Made by a program: the position numbers and the translations under genes
Notes under the pieces: model-generated
Told to the model about the DNA's origin: nothing
Seen by the model: the letters and a program-made list of their open reading frames with translations, nothing else
Databases searched by the model: none
Assembly: GCA_025765615.1 (NCBI GenBank)
Contig: JAIVFJ010000331.1
Coordinates: forward strand, 1-63,690
Length of the DNA: 63,690 bases
Source of the DNA: Zopfochytrium polystomum
Lineage: Eukaryota > Chytridiomycota > Chytridiomycetes > Chytridiales > Chytridiaceae
Direction: 5' to 3'
Part shown: positions 1-12,027 of the stretch, piece by piece
Numbering within the stretch: position 1 is the stretch's first letter
How the letters are laid out: each line of letters begins with the position of its first letter

Positions 1-1365
1 CCGCCATCATCTTGAAGAAGAAAGACGCGCACAAGTGAGAAGACTCACTCAGCCCCCAATAGTCCAACGAAGTGTGAGTTTTCGTTCAGGGGGGCCATTA
101 ATACTGTTCTTGCCGTCGATTCCAATGTTGTCGTTACAGGCGATGAAGCCGGCGTTGTAAATGTACGTGTTTCCTTCAACGCAGGATGATCAGCTCACTG
201 AGCCAAACCGCTCGTCCTCTCGTCTTAGGTTTGGGATACCCGGCAGCGGAAGCTGGCCCAGCATTACGCGCCCAAACCGAGTACATTTCCGCCTTTGCGC
301 AATCGCCGAGCGATTCCAACACGCTGCTGGCCACAAGCTCCGACGGCACCCTGGCGGTCCTTTGACAATTCGGAAGAGCAAACCGGTGCAGGTGTCCGAC
401 CCCGAAGACGACGAGCTCTCCTGCGTCCAGTTCGTAAGGGTGAGTAGGCTTTTCCACCGCCGCACAGCGCAGACGTTGACAACCGCACGCTTCACATCAC
501 CGCCCCTTCGCCCACCATGCAACAGCACTCGAAAAAGGCCATCGTCGGCACGTCCGGCGGCCTCATCTCCCTCTACACCGCCGGCAACTGGGGCGACACC
601 ACCGACCGCATGCCGCCGCGCTTCGTGTACGGCTCCACGGCGAAAGCGACGTCCGTCGACGCGCTCGTCCGCATCGACGAGAACAACGTCGCGGCGGGCT
701 GCGGCGACGGCGCCATCCGCATCGTCCACGTCCTGCCGAACCGTATCGATACGGTCGTCCCGACGGGCGACGACGGCATCGAGCAGTTGGTCGGCGTCGA
801 GGATGGGGAGGGGGTTGGGTGGTTGATGGGGTGCAGCCATGACGCGCAGGTGCGGTGCTGGAGGGTGCCGGCACTCGTCGCGCATGGCCGGGATGGAGAT
901 AGTGATGTTGAGGACAGCGGAGGTGGTGAGGAGGAAAGTGTGGAGGACGACGAAAGTGAGGACGAGGAGGAGGATGATGATGAGGACGACGAAGATGACT
1001 CAGGAAGTCAGGTGGATCCGATCTAGGTGGTTAGGACGGGAGTGATAACGACGAGGACGATGAAGATTCGGACGCGTCAGGAGACGACTATGACACCTCA
1101 GCTGCGATCAGCTCTGAATCCACTTTTTCATCTGCCACGGCGAAACGCCCGAATTCCGACTCAACAGTCCCTGTTCCTAAGCGATCTTCCGAGGATCAGG
1201 CTCCACTGCCAGGAGACGAATCTGACGGGCGAAGCAAACCTGAGAAGAAGAGGCCGAAAGTCGCGGCTCCGCTCAAGACGAAGACGAAAGAAGCTAGGAA
1301 GGGAGGCGCAGGGAAACCAGTTTTCGAAGGGCTGGACCAATTTATTTATTGGACGAAAACTGTTG
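1..1365 (+). CDS. WDR55/JIP5-like WD40 protein, 5' partial, several frame breaks
   Basis: The WDR55/JIP5 family are WD40 nucleolar proteins linked to rRNA processing. The clearest block is at about 517-880: AIVGTSGGLISLY, then NWGDTTDRMP, DALVRIDENN, GDGAIRIVHVLPNR and SHDAQVRCW. This is the family's C-terminal propeller signature. Earlier pieces are visible at 77-153 (FSFRGAINTVLAVDSN, ending at a GTACGT donor) and about 265-450 (SPSDSNTLLATSSDGTLAV). The acidic Asp/Glu tail continues after 1035 in another frame and ends in a Lys-rich stretch and FEGL near 1323-1334, where homologues usually end. Frame breaks lie near 352-372 (two extra bases would explain them) and at 1012-1034. The latter could be a 23-nt intron-like segment, but such a size is unusual. 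The N-terminus is outside the window. Identification is firm; the exon structure is not. Confidence 0.75.
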
Positions 1366-1370
1366 TAAGA

Positions 1371-2351
1371 CCAATGTTTTTATGTGGGGTTCCAAAATGG
1401 GGCCATGTAATTCTCGGACCCACCACGACGATCGTCCACGACGACACGGGCATGAACTCGATGGTGCACCTCGTCACCACCCAGAAGGGGGAGGACGCCA
1501 TCAATGCGCCCAAAAACGTCTACGCAGCCGGCGCGCTCCACCGGGAGAGGCTAGTACTCCAGGCACTCGCGGGCCTTGACGGGAAGCACCTCAACACGCC
1601 GGAGCACGTTGCGGTCGTCCCGTGCGAGGGCGCCAACGACGACAAGGAACGCGGCAGAAAGCGCTCCGCCCATGTGCTCTCGCGGCTGCCCGGGATCAAC
1701 GGAGCCCGCTTGTGGAAGCGCGAGGACGTCTCCAGGGAGGACCGCGTCGCCCCTCGCGGCGGCGATCGGACGGACCCTGCGGCGGATCCACGACGGCTGG
1801 AAGCCCATCGTCGCGCCGATGCGATGCGGCAAGGATGCCGCCGAACCGTCGCCCCCCTGTACAGAGCGTTTTCGACGCCAGATCAAGAGGCTGGCTTCGC
1901 ACGTCGCTCGACACTTTCTATTCTCCGCGCATCGCTCGTCGTCTCGCTGCGCTCACTGACGAGGAAAAGGAGGAGGGCGAGGACGCGCCGCTTGCTCGCT
2001 GAAATTCGTACTGTCGCCGACACCCCCGCCTCCGACAAGATCTGGACCGACCCGCCCTTCTGGAACGACCTTGTGCTCGTCCACGGCGACGCCATGGTGC
2101 CAAACTTTTTGTTTGAGAAAGACACCGACGGCGAGCAAGGGTGGTCCCTTTGCATCGGTCCTTCAAGGTCCGAATCCGCAAAGCGAGCGAACCCGGCACG
2201 CAAAAACTCATCTGCATCCGTCATTGCAGCAGCAAAGAATTGGCCGAGCACTGCAGAATCGTCAAAGGGCTGGTCGAGCGATTCGGAGTTGGAGACTCTG
2301 GCTTGCGAAGACATTTCCGAGAGAAACAGTACCGCGTTAGGGTCGAGGTAG
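1371..2351 (+). pseudogene. Broken aminoglycoside-phosphotransferase (APH)-like kinase
   Basis: Recognisable APH/choline-kinase-fold pieces are spread over three frames. These are an N-lobe-like part at about 1500-1690 (YAAGALHRERLVLQALAGLDG), IGRTLRRIHDGW at about 1765-1800, ARHFYSPRIARRLAALTDEE at about 1905-1970, and the catalytic Brenner motif VHGDAMVPNFLF at about 2080-2115 (HGDxxxxN). The downstream DxD metal-binding segment expected after the catalytic loop is not found in any frame. Homology seems to stop near 2125. The first frame is continuous with the end of the WDR55-like gene without a stop. At least two frame changes are needed inside the kinase. I read this as a decayed or error-interrupted gene. 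Substrate unknown. Confidence 0.6.
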
Positions 2352-3229
2352 GTTTGCAAAATGGTTTTGGCAGCGTGAACGGCATCGCGGGAGCTGGCGA
2401 ATCCCGTTTCAGCGAATTCTTTGATGTCGAGCGCAAAGGGCTATTTGAATTGAGTGGCGAATGTGAGTGAGAAAATCAGAGTAGAAAGAAAGCGGCTCCA
2501 TGAAACCTGAAGCATGTTAACTTACGAGCATTTCCGCCGACCCTTCAGTGAGTAGGAACGCCAAGAAGTAGCAGATTGCTGACGTAACGGAGGAGCCACA
2601 TGGGTTTGGCCTTTCGCTTCTCCATCAAACGTGGGTGCAGATCGCACACGCCAGCGTCGCGGCTGCACTCTGAAATCGTCAGCCGGGTCCTTCGTCGAGC
2701 CCGATGCTGTCGAGTACATATCAGCAGTGAAAGCAGGTGCCCAGGCGATCGCGACCGCCGGACCACCCGCTGGGGCCGGTAGAGATGTTGGCTTGACATC
2801 GTAAATCGAACGCTAGCTTTTCGCGGTTGCCGGAACCAGAAAAGTGCGGCACGCTCGTCTCGCCAAAGAAACGGAAGAGTTTTGCGCGGGATCCGGTCTG
2901 GGGAGAGACGGGCTCGTCGTTCGTGTCGACACTCGCGTGGAGGTCGATGGCGTGGTGGGGGTGTGGAGGTGCTGGGCCATCTTCGTCGGGGTAGCCGCCC
3001 AGATCGCCGTGAAGATCGCCGCCCGCGCCGCCGACATCCAGCGCGGAGGAACCGCTTTGGAATGTGCGGAAATGCAGCTCAGCGATCTCGATCGAGGATT
3101 CTCGTGTCATCGTCGGGTGCAACCCGCTGAGGCGGAGCGGGTGTGAGGACGTGCCGGTCGAAGCCGGCTTTGGTGTTTTGAATTTTGCCGTTCCCGCCGT
3201 TCCGTTTCCAAGCACTCCAACAATTCAGC
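2352..3229. other. Stretch without a confident gene
   Basis: An open frame on the minus strand covers 2721-3215 (164 codons, beginning with GTG rather than ATG). It has a Gly/Asp/His-rich middle and no recognised motif. It could be an exon of an unrecognised gene, but no splice structure or homology supports it. Nothing else was seen between the broken kinase and the membrane-protein gene. Confidence 0.3.
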
Positions 3230-5365
3230 TTATAACACACGGTCTATTCCGGCAATCACAGCCCCAGTTATGAACAAAGCATTGAACGCCGTAACCGCAG
3301 CATCCGCAACGCTAACCAGCGGCTCAAATAATGTCCACACCCCTGAGCGCGCACAGTCGACCGCTTCTCCGTAGTGAAGACCAGCCCTATGGCCGATCCC
3401 AACAGCTATCGCAAGCGACGCGACGAACTCCGCGACCACCATAAAGGCACCGCGAACCAAAACCCGCGAATCAACGATCGCCGCTGCGATAACGTCCGCT
3501 GTCCATCCTCTCTCGGTCATGCGCTGAGGGAATTGTTCTGTGAGTAGCGGATCCGCAGCTGGGAGAACGAATAGGGCCACGATCAGTGCTGCTAGGAATG
3601 TCGAGGCGGTCGCTGTGATGACGGACGTCTTGTGGCTGACGGCGAGGAGACTTAGGCGGGTCACCGGTGTAAAAGGTGGGTTCGATAGACTTGAGCACGC
3701 CGGCGTGCTTGAAAGAGAGGCAAGTGAAAAGCACTTTTGATTGGGTGGGATTCCGCTGAGAGTTGAAAGTCGACTCTGAGACGTTGCGCCGTAAGTGGGC
3801 AAACCTTGGAGTTCCGAGGTGACAGAAGCTTTCGCGGAGCGCCCAGTTAGCCCAACCAGCTTCTCGAACGGCGGCAGCGGTACAATCGCAGGTCTTGTTC
3901 CCGGCCTTCTGACAACTGAGGACAGTAAACCTGCAGCCAAGGCCCACTGACAGGACAAACCGACAGCTGCGGTAAGCGCAAACACATTAAAGTCAGCAAT
4001 AAGAAGGAGGCTCGCGCGGGACGTCGTACAGCAGACCATCCGGACACAGAGTCCGAAGCTGAACAAGGACGACGACGCAACGGACAGCTCTCGACTGCTT
4101 TCAAGCCGAGGCTGGGAATCGCCGGGGACCGACCGAGTTGCGGTCAAGAGTGGGTAGTCGGTGATCAGACTTGAGTCCACGAGCAGCGGAATCTTCATCG
4201 CCGTTGGCGCCAGGCTGCGTTGGAGGATGAGCCTAAGACGGTCAACGTCCGGGAGATAAAAGCAGAAAAGTAGACTGGTTGTCTCAAGAGTGAAATTGAG
4301 TAGTAGTGATCCAGTCAGCCCATTCCGATCAAACAACGTCAAAAATTGACTGAATCCAATAGCAAGATGGCCTATCTGCTCTTAAAAAATCAGCAAATCG
4401 TAGCGAGATGCCCATACATATGGATTTCTCACCTGGATGGCACACATGTTTGTGAACGATATCCACAGCGCCACCATCGCTCTCCTCCATATCGTATTCG
4501 ATGGTTTGACGGCCAGGACAAACAACGCCAATACTCCGCCAAGGAAAGTGGCCGTGGCCATCGAGATCGCATCGTCGCAGTATGTTGGCACGGAACCCGT
4601 CACAAAAATCGTGAAGAAAGCGCTGAGCGAAAACGACAGTCCCCACCACGAGAGGATCTGAATAAATGTAAGACCCATCGTTCCCGGCTCGAGGAGAGTC
4701 CAGTCGATGCACGGGAGGCAGCGTCGAGGCAGAGAGAGTGCAATGCGGTCGGGAACAACCGAGTTACGTCTTCCAAGCCCCTGTTGGTTCCTGACCTCCG
4801 CACGATGGGCCGGCAAGCTCGCCTCCGATCCAGGCCACCATCTCTGCAGCGTGGCCACTCTCAGACTTTGAATCGTCGCCGAGCAGGTCATCAAGACAAC
4901 AAGCACGGAGAACTGGTAGCACAAAAAGTTTGCACCGGTCCCGAACGCACCCATGTAGAAAAAGGTGCCTTCGAGGTATGAATATACTGCGACGCAGAAT
5001 AGAACGCAGAATTGACTCACGACCGCTACGATGACGAAAGAGACCATGCATGATGCCGTGAAGGCGATGGCGGCTGTCGTTGCTGTTTCAGATGGGCTAA
5101 ATAGGAGCGATTCTCTGATCGCGATAGTTTCTAATGGCTGCGACGTAAAAATTGTCCAAAGCGGAAAAATCCCCGCGTATGCCCGAGTCCAAGGGTACGA
5201 CAAAAAAAAAAACTGATTGACTTCTTTCACCGCGATTATGACTAGGCGGAACACTGCGTAGGAGCTCCGTGTCCAGCGGCTCAGCCCTCTTCGTCCGGGA
5301 TGCGTTGAGGGAACTGATTGACGAAATGGGGGCCTGGAGGAGGGAGGATGATATGGTCCCAGCAT
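3230..5365 (-). CDS. Family 1 multi-membrane-span protein, copy a (function unknown)
   Basis: Two exons, 5365-4433 and 4375-3230, join in phase 0 across a 57-nt intron (GTGAGA...CAG) and encode about 692 residues. About ten hydrophobic spans are visible. Two are around CMVSFVIVAVVSQFCVLFCV and LSWWGLSFSLSAFFTIFV; others flank the well-conserved block NPPFTPVTRLSLLAVSHKTS. The copies at 12028-14048 and 14354-16381 share this layout: a PCIDWTLL-type motif in the first half, LPDVDRLRLILQRSLAPTA just after the intron, and an xPxxxxxRLxLLAxSH motif before the last three spans. I do not recognise the family. The intron lies at the same place in all three copies. It is inverted relative to the other two. 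The ATG at 5365 is the first in frame; residues 1-35 do not resemble the paralogues, so the start could lie further in. Confidence 0.65.
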
Positions 5366-5606
5366 CAGGAGGAAAGCTGCTTGTACCTATTCTAGATACA
5401 AATCTTTTTATTTGGTTCGCTTTTGGCCATTGACAAGACCTGCATTCCCCTCAAGGAATAAAGAAATGCCGAGAGTGCCAATGAATTGAAGAGGTAAGAA
5501 GCGATGGAGAGGGACGACAATCGGGAAACTGGCAAGAAACAGTGAGCGCTTAAAAAAAGGGTCCAGCCAAAAAGCGACCTCATAATTTCAATAATATCTG
5601 CCTCCG

Positions 5607-7719
<2,113 letters not shown>

Positions 7720-10131
7720 TCAGCCCACGAGGATTCCGGCTCCTCCTGGCGCAGTGGACACCACAGCAGGAGACTCTGTTTGGCAAACAGCGGCGGCGTT
7801 GGAGCCATCGCCTGACGCCACGCTCTGCGTACTTCGTATCACCTCACCACCATCCAGGACATCTCCCCGTACTCCAGCGCCCCTGTCTCTCCTGACTGCC
7901 GCGACAACGGCGCTGCTTGTTGGATCGTCCGTCAGCGATGGCGACGGCAGCGTACCGTTCGCGGCTGCCGCCCCACCCGTCGATGCTTCTGCCGTGGCGA
8001 GCACAGGCGCAGCGGCGCCCGACTGAGGCGGGGTGGGGGAGGTAGTGGAGGCATCGAAAGATCCCGCTGTCCCCGCTGCGCTGTAACTGCTGTTCTGGGC
8101 GGTGGGCGCTACGGGCGTGGTGGTGATGTAGGAGGGCAAGACTGCGCTTGCCGCCGCGTTTGAACCAGTCTGCGAAGATGGCTGATCCGATTCGGCTTCG
8201 AGCTTTGGCGTAGCCGCATCTTCAGAAGAAACGGATGATGAAGACGATACCGAAGATGAGGAAGTGGATCCCGGAGCGTAGGTCGCCTGGGTGTGATGCC
8301 CTGCCGCGTCAAGGTCGTACATTGGTTGAGAAGGTGCAGGTGCCGTTGCCGTCCCCGGTTGCTCCAGCGACTTCGGAAGGAATGACGTGGTCGGACGGTA
8401 TGTGGGATGCACCTCGCCGGCGGGGGGGTTAGTCGGGTCATAAGGTACGGATGCTGGGTCCATTGAGTAGCCCGGGTGTGGGTTGTAAAATTGCGTTTCA
8501 GGATGGGAAGTAAGTGACGAAACCGAAGATGCTGCGGTCAAAGCGGCAAACTCTAAGCTGGTGGGCTCTAGAATGCGGTGAGGATCAATTTCGAAATCCT
8601 GAGTAAGAGTAAGTAAAGAACCATAGGAGCATGGAAACAGAAAAAAAAGAAAAAAAAAAAGAAACCGTACTAACCCTTCGCCGCTTATGCTCCTTGTACG
8701 GTTTAAAGGAGGTTGTGGGCGGAACGAAACCGGGCGGGCAGACGTGGCGCTTATAAATTTCCGCGGATGTGCAAACGTCTTTCCCGCAAGTTCTGGAGAA
8801 GTTCACCAACGTCAGTGAAAAGTGAATCCACAAAGCCCAAACATGCGACTCACTTGCAGCGTAAACTGAGCCACCTCGAGCCGTGGTCTGGATCGTTCGG
8901 TTTGTGGCATTTGCCTTTGCTGAACTTCCCGTTCTTTAGTTTCGATAACGAAACGGTCAGCGTGACTCGATTGGGACTAGGAAACAAAGCTTTCATCCTC
9001 ACCGGGTACGTCGGATCTGTCAGCTGCCGCTTCGAGCAGTATTTGCAAACAACCTTGAAGTGAGCCCTCGAAAGCAGCTGCGGCTCGGCTGGGGTGGCAC
9101 TTCCTGGAGTTGCTGTTTCTACCTTCATGCTTGCTGCGTTACTGTCGAATGCGGCGCCGCCATCCTCCTTTTTCCGGCGCTTGGTTGCACTCGAATCCTT
9201 TGCGGGCCGCTTGCGAGAGTTGTCCGGGGTGCCCGACGGCTGATGGCTCTGCGCTGGAATCGAATGCTGCACCTGTGGTTGAAACATGTCGGGAGGCGGC
9301 GGGAGAGGCTGATAGTGCAGGCCCTGCGGTTGATGCGGCGGATCCTGAATCTGATAGTGCGGAAGATAGCTTTGGGTTTGATAGGTCGGTTGGAGCGCGT
9401 GATGAGGAGGATCGGAGTGGAAAGGCAGCGATCCCGGGATGTACTGCCCCTGAACCGAAATGTACTGCGGGTGGTCTGGATCTGCGTGCTGCACAGGCTG
9501 CTGTTGCTGCATGAACGATGCCTGCGCTTGTTCGAAATCGTGCTGCGATGGGCCATGCTGCTGTACTTGCACGACTTGCGAATGCGGCGGCGGGTGCGAT
9601 TGGTTCGGATCCGATAGCACCAGCAGCTCCTGTGGAGCGAAACCCATTGGGTCGATACCACCCATGTCGACGGGGTAGAGCGTTGTGTAGTGGTGAGGTG
9701 GCCCGTGCGGATTGTGGCCATCGGAGAGTAAGTGGCCGTACGGGCCGGAGAAACTGTCTACTCCAACGGCGAGATCTCCCGGCGGCCCGGGGACGGCTAC
9801 GTGCCATCCTGCCGTCGGGTCCCCGCTCGGGTCCAACGCATAGCCAGCCATTTGTTGGTGACCAGCAGGTAATTGCGGCTGGTAGCTTGTAGGTGGAGGG
9901 GGAGCGTACATCGATCCGTGTGGTGTTGCGTACATGAACTGTGTTGGATCGTACGAGACAACCGGCATCTGCGATGGGTGGATCTGGGCCTCGTGGCCTT
10001 GGAAGTCCATCTGCGGGCCGCTGGCTTGTGGGTGGTACTGCTGGTTGTCAGGTTGGGTTGGGTGGGGCGGGCCAAGGGGTTGGTACGTTAGTCCGTGCTG
10101 GTGCTGCTGCTGGTGTTGCTGCTGCTGCTGT

Positions 10132-10163
<32 letters not shown>

Positions 10164-10235
10164 GTGGTGTTGGAGAGCAACTTCGGCCGGGATCGCGGAT
10201 GGGTGAGGATGGGACGGCGGCGGTGCGTGCTCCAT
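7720..10235 (-). CDS. Poly-Q protein with Cys/His-rich putative zinc-binding domain
   Basis: Three exons, 10235-8854, 8792-8675 and 8598-7720, splice cleanly in phase and give 792 residues. The N-terminal 380 residues are Gln/Pro/His-rich, with a near-perfect polyglutamine tract at about residues 26-48. A basic KRPAKDSSATKRRKK stretch resembles a nuclear localisation signal. A compact Cys/His domain crosses the first intron. It runs CKYCSKRQ, a ~40-residue spacer with SPNRVTLTVSLSKLKNGKFS, GKCHKPNDPDHG, then RWLSLRCKTCGKDVC and YKRHVC. This gives paired CxxC knuckles plus a C-x4-C and HxC, consistent with a zinc-binding, perhaps DNA-binding, fold. The C-terminal third is Ser/Thr/Ala/Pro-rich like an activation domain. 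I do not recognise the exact family; transcription-factor function is inference. Confidence 0.7.
10103..10165. repeat. CAG/CTG trinucleotide repeat (polyglutamine tract)
   Basis: Mostly CTG on the plus strand with scattered TTG and TGG interruptions. On the minus strand it encodes the Gln/His run near the N-terminus of the poly-Q protein. Interrupted repeats of this type vary in length between strains. Confidence 0.85.
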
Positions 10236-10772
10236 GACGGCGCGCCCTGAAGAGGGTTGCGTTGATTGTCAGACAGGCAGCGGGGTTTCGCTTTTTGCCG
10301 GAGGACGACAAGATTGTTCAATCGGGTTGGGGATTGGGATTGGGCAGCAGACAGACGACTAAGACTGGAGAAGGAGCCTTCCTCTGTCTGTCTGGTATGG
10401 GAGGTCGCTCAACCACGCACTAGTGCTGCTGGATAAACCGGCAGGGCGGCCGGTTGCAGCGACTGTGAGGGCTGCGGGAGGGTCGGGGCGCCGATCAAGT
10501 TCGAGTCTGGCCCACCAATCTGGATGGGAGAGGCGTAGAGAGAGGGGGTCAGGCTCAAGCGATGCAAATCGGCCTGCGTGAAGGAGCCGTGCGGTGCGCA
10601 GCCTTGTCAGAAGCTTTCGTGGGCTGTTCCGGTCTGTCTGTCTATCTGTCTCTACGCCTTCCAGGCAGATTTCTCTGTATGATTCCAAATGTGTAAAATT
10701 TTCCTTCGTTTCCTTTTTGGGACTGACTCTGGCATCAATGACGTGGGCCGAAAGAAGGGAGTCGTGTTATTT
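10236..10772. other. Intergenic stretch
   Basis: Promoter side of the poly-Q gene and 3' flank of swi5. It is pyrimidine-rich with short CTGT repeats near 10382 and 10630. No gene is supported. Confidence 0.4.
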
Positions 10773-11533
10773 CTAATCGGCCTCGTCGATGGCGAACTGG
10801 CGGTACGCTTGCTTCACTGTTTCGCCGCGCTGGAGAGCAGAGACATATGTTGCATATGGCATTGTGTTAGTTGAGAGAGAGAGAGAGAGAACGCACCGAA
10901 GAAACCGCTAGCAGGAGAAAACAGTTGTCGCACCATCTCCGCGTACAATCCGAACGCAAGCTGCCCGCAGTCCTTGATCTCGTTGTACCGGTGAAGCCGA
11001 TTGATGTGCTCCGAAATGATTTTCTCAACTTGCTCTGCCGTGATGCCCAATGCGGACAGCTTTTGTTCAATGACGCGGCTCAGCTCTGCAGAGCGAGCTT
11101 CTAGCGCAGCAACGGACCTGCCGCCGACTGTATCAACAGAGTTGGGCTGTACCGAGAGTTAGTTCGATTTGTTCGTAAGGATGAGTTTGGTTCTTGCCTC
11201 TTTTTGCAAGGGATATTGGGGAGAAGATGTGGATGACGACGAAGGTTCGACAGGAATTGGGTTGGTGGGAGTCGCCTGTGGTGCGCGTGTCCCAGGAGCC
11301 GCCGCAGTGGTTCTGTTGGCATCCAGTAGCGGCTTCTTCCACCGTACCGTGATGCGTCGTCGTTTCCTCGCAGCCGGAGTGGAGTCGGCCGCAAAATCGC
11401 CACCTTCATCATCCAACCCGCCGCCGTTCCTGTTGGTATTCACGTCGGTCTCGCCGCCGCCGTTGCCGACGCGATCGCCGTCGTCGTCGTCGATCGTCCA
11501 CATCAGCTCACCACCGACTGTGCCGTCAAACAT
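10773..11533 (-). CDS. swi5: Swi5/Sae3-family recombination mediator
   Basis: Swi5 partners Sfr1 and promotes Rad51/Dmc1 filament activity in homologous recombination. Three exons, 11533-11198, 11146-10934 and 10829-10773, give 201 residues. The C-terminal half carries the family signature: a coiled segment LEARSAELSRVIEQKL, then HINRLHRYNEIKDCGQ, LAFGLYAEM and, across the last intron, RGETVKQAYRQF followed by a short acidic end. The last junction restores the family spacing between the GQxxxG helix and the RGxT-F tail. The N-terminal 110 residues are acidic, Gly/Asn- and Pro/Ser-rich and not conserved. Intron 1 (11147-11197) is GC-AG. Intron 2 contains a (GA)n microsatellite. Yeast-type Swi5 proteins are shorter (about 85 residues), so the N-terminal extension is lineage-specific. 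Confidence 0.88.
11147..11197 (-). other. GC-AG intron in swi5
   Basis: 51 nt, donor AG|GCAAGA, branch-like CTAAC 12-16 nt before the CAG acceptor. It joins the exons in phase 0 (QKE|PNSVDTV). No GT donor nearby would keep the frame. Confidence 0.75.
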
Positions 11534-12027
11534 GACTTTTGCTTTGACTTGCCTTTTTCCACTCTTTCACACCCTTGTCAACGCGCATGGCATTCCTGAT
11601 CTCAAGGGGCACTTCACTCAGCTGCCTTGCTTCAGATTACGTACTGCACTAACGTGTTGCTCCCGCTCTCACCTCATCTGAAATTAGATACGAACGAGTG
11701 GCGTTCTCTTTTATTTTTGGGGGAGGGACTGAAGTAAAGTGGTCGGAGAGACGAGTTGGAACCCATCGAGGCGAATCGGCTCGCCCTCCACCGGGCCAGG
11801 AGAGAGCCCTGGGTTCGGAATGTAGGTGGAAAAATTTCCCTCAGAAGCCCTCGAATGTCGAGTGGACAATTCTTGTAAAAATTAGAGGTTCCTTTCAGTT
11901 GCGAGCGAGGCTGTCGCAGTGGCAATTATGGTTCCGGTATCGCGACGATGGACGATTCGAGCCTCGTTTGCCTCGGCAGGCGGTATTGTTGCGCGCATTT
12001 CCCACGAACCTGAATCAATCGTTTGTA
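11534..12027. other. Divergent intergenic stretch
   Basis: Separates minus-strand swi5 from plus-strand family 1 copy b. An open frame running into copy b starts here, but the only well-placed ATG is at 12028. No other feature seen. Confidence 0.4.

Noticed and set aside
1883..2359. Minus-strand 158-codon open frame
   Set aside because: Opposes the phosphotransferase catalytic motif on the plus strand and has no motif or splice support of its own.
9060..10237. Several long plus-strand open frames opposite the poly-Q gene
   Set aside because: Shadow frames of the CAG-rich coding strand; Cys/Ala-rich runs are the complement of polyglutamine.
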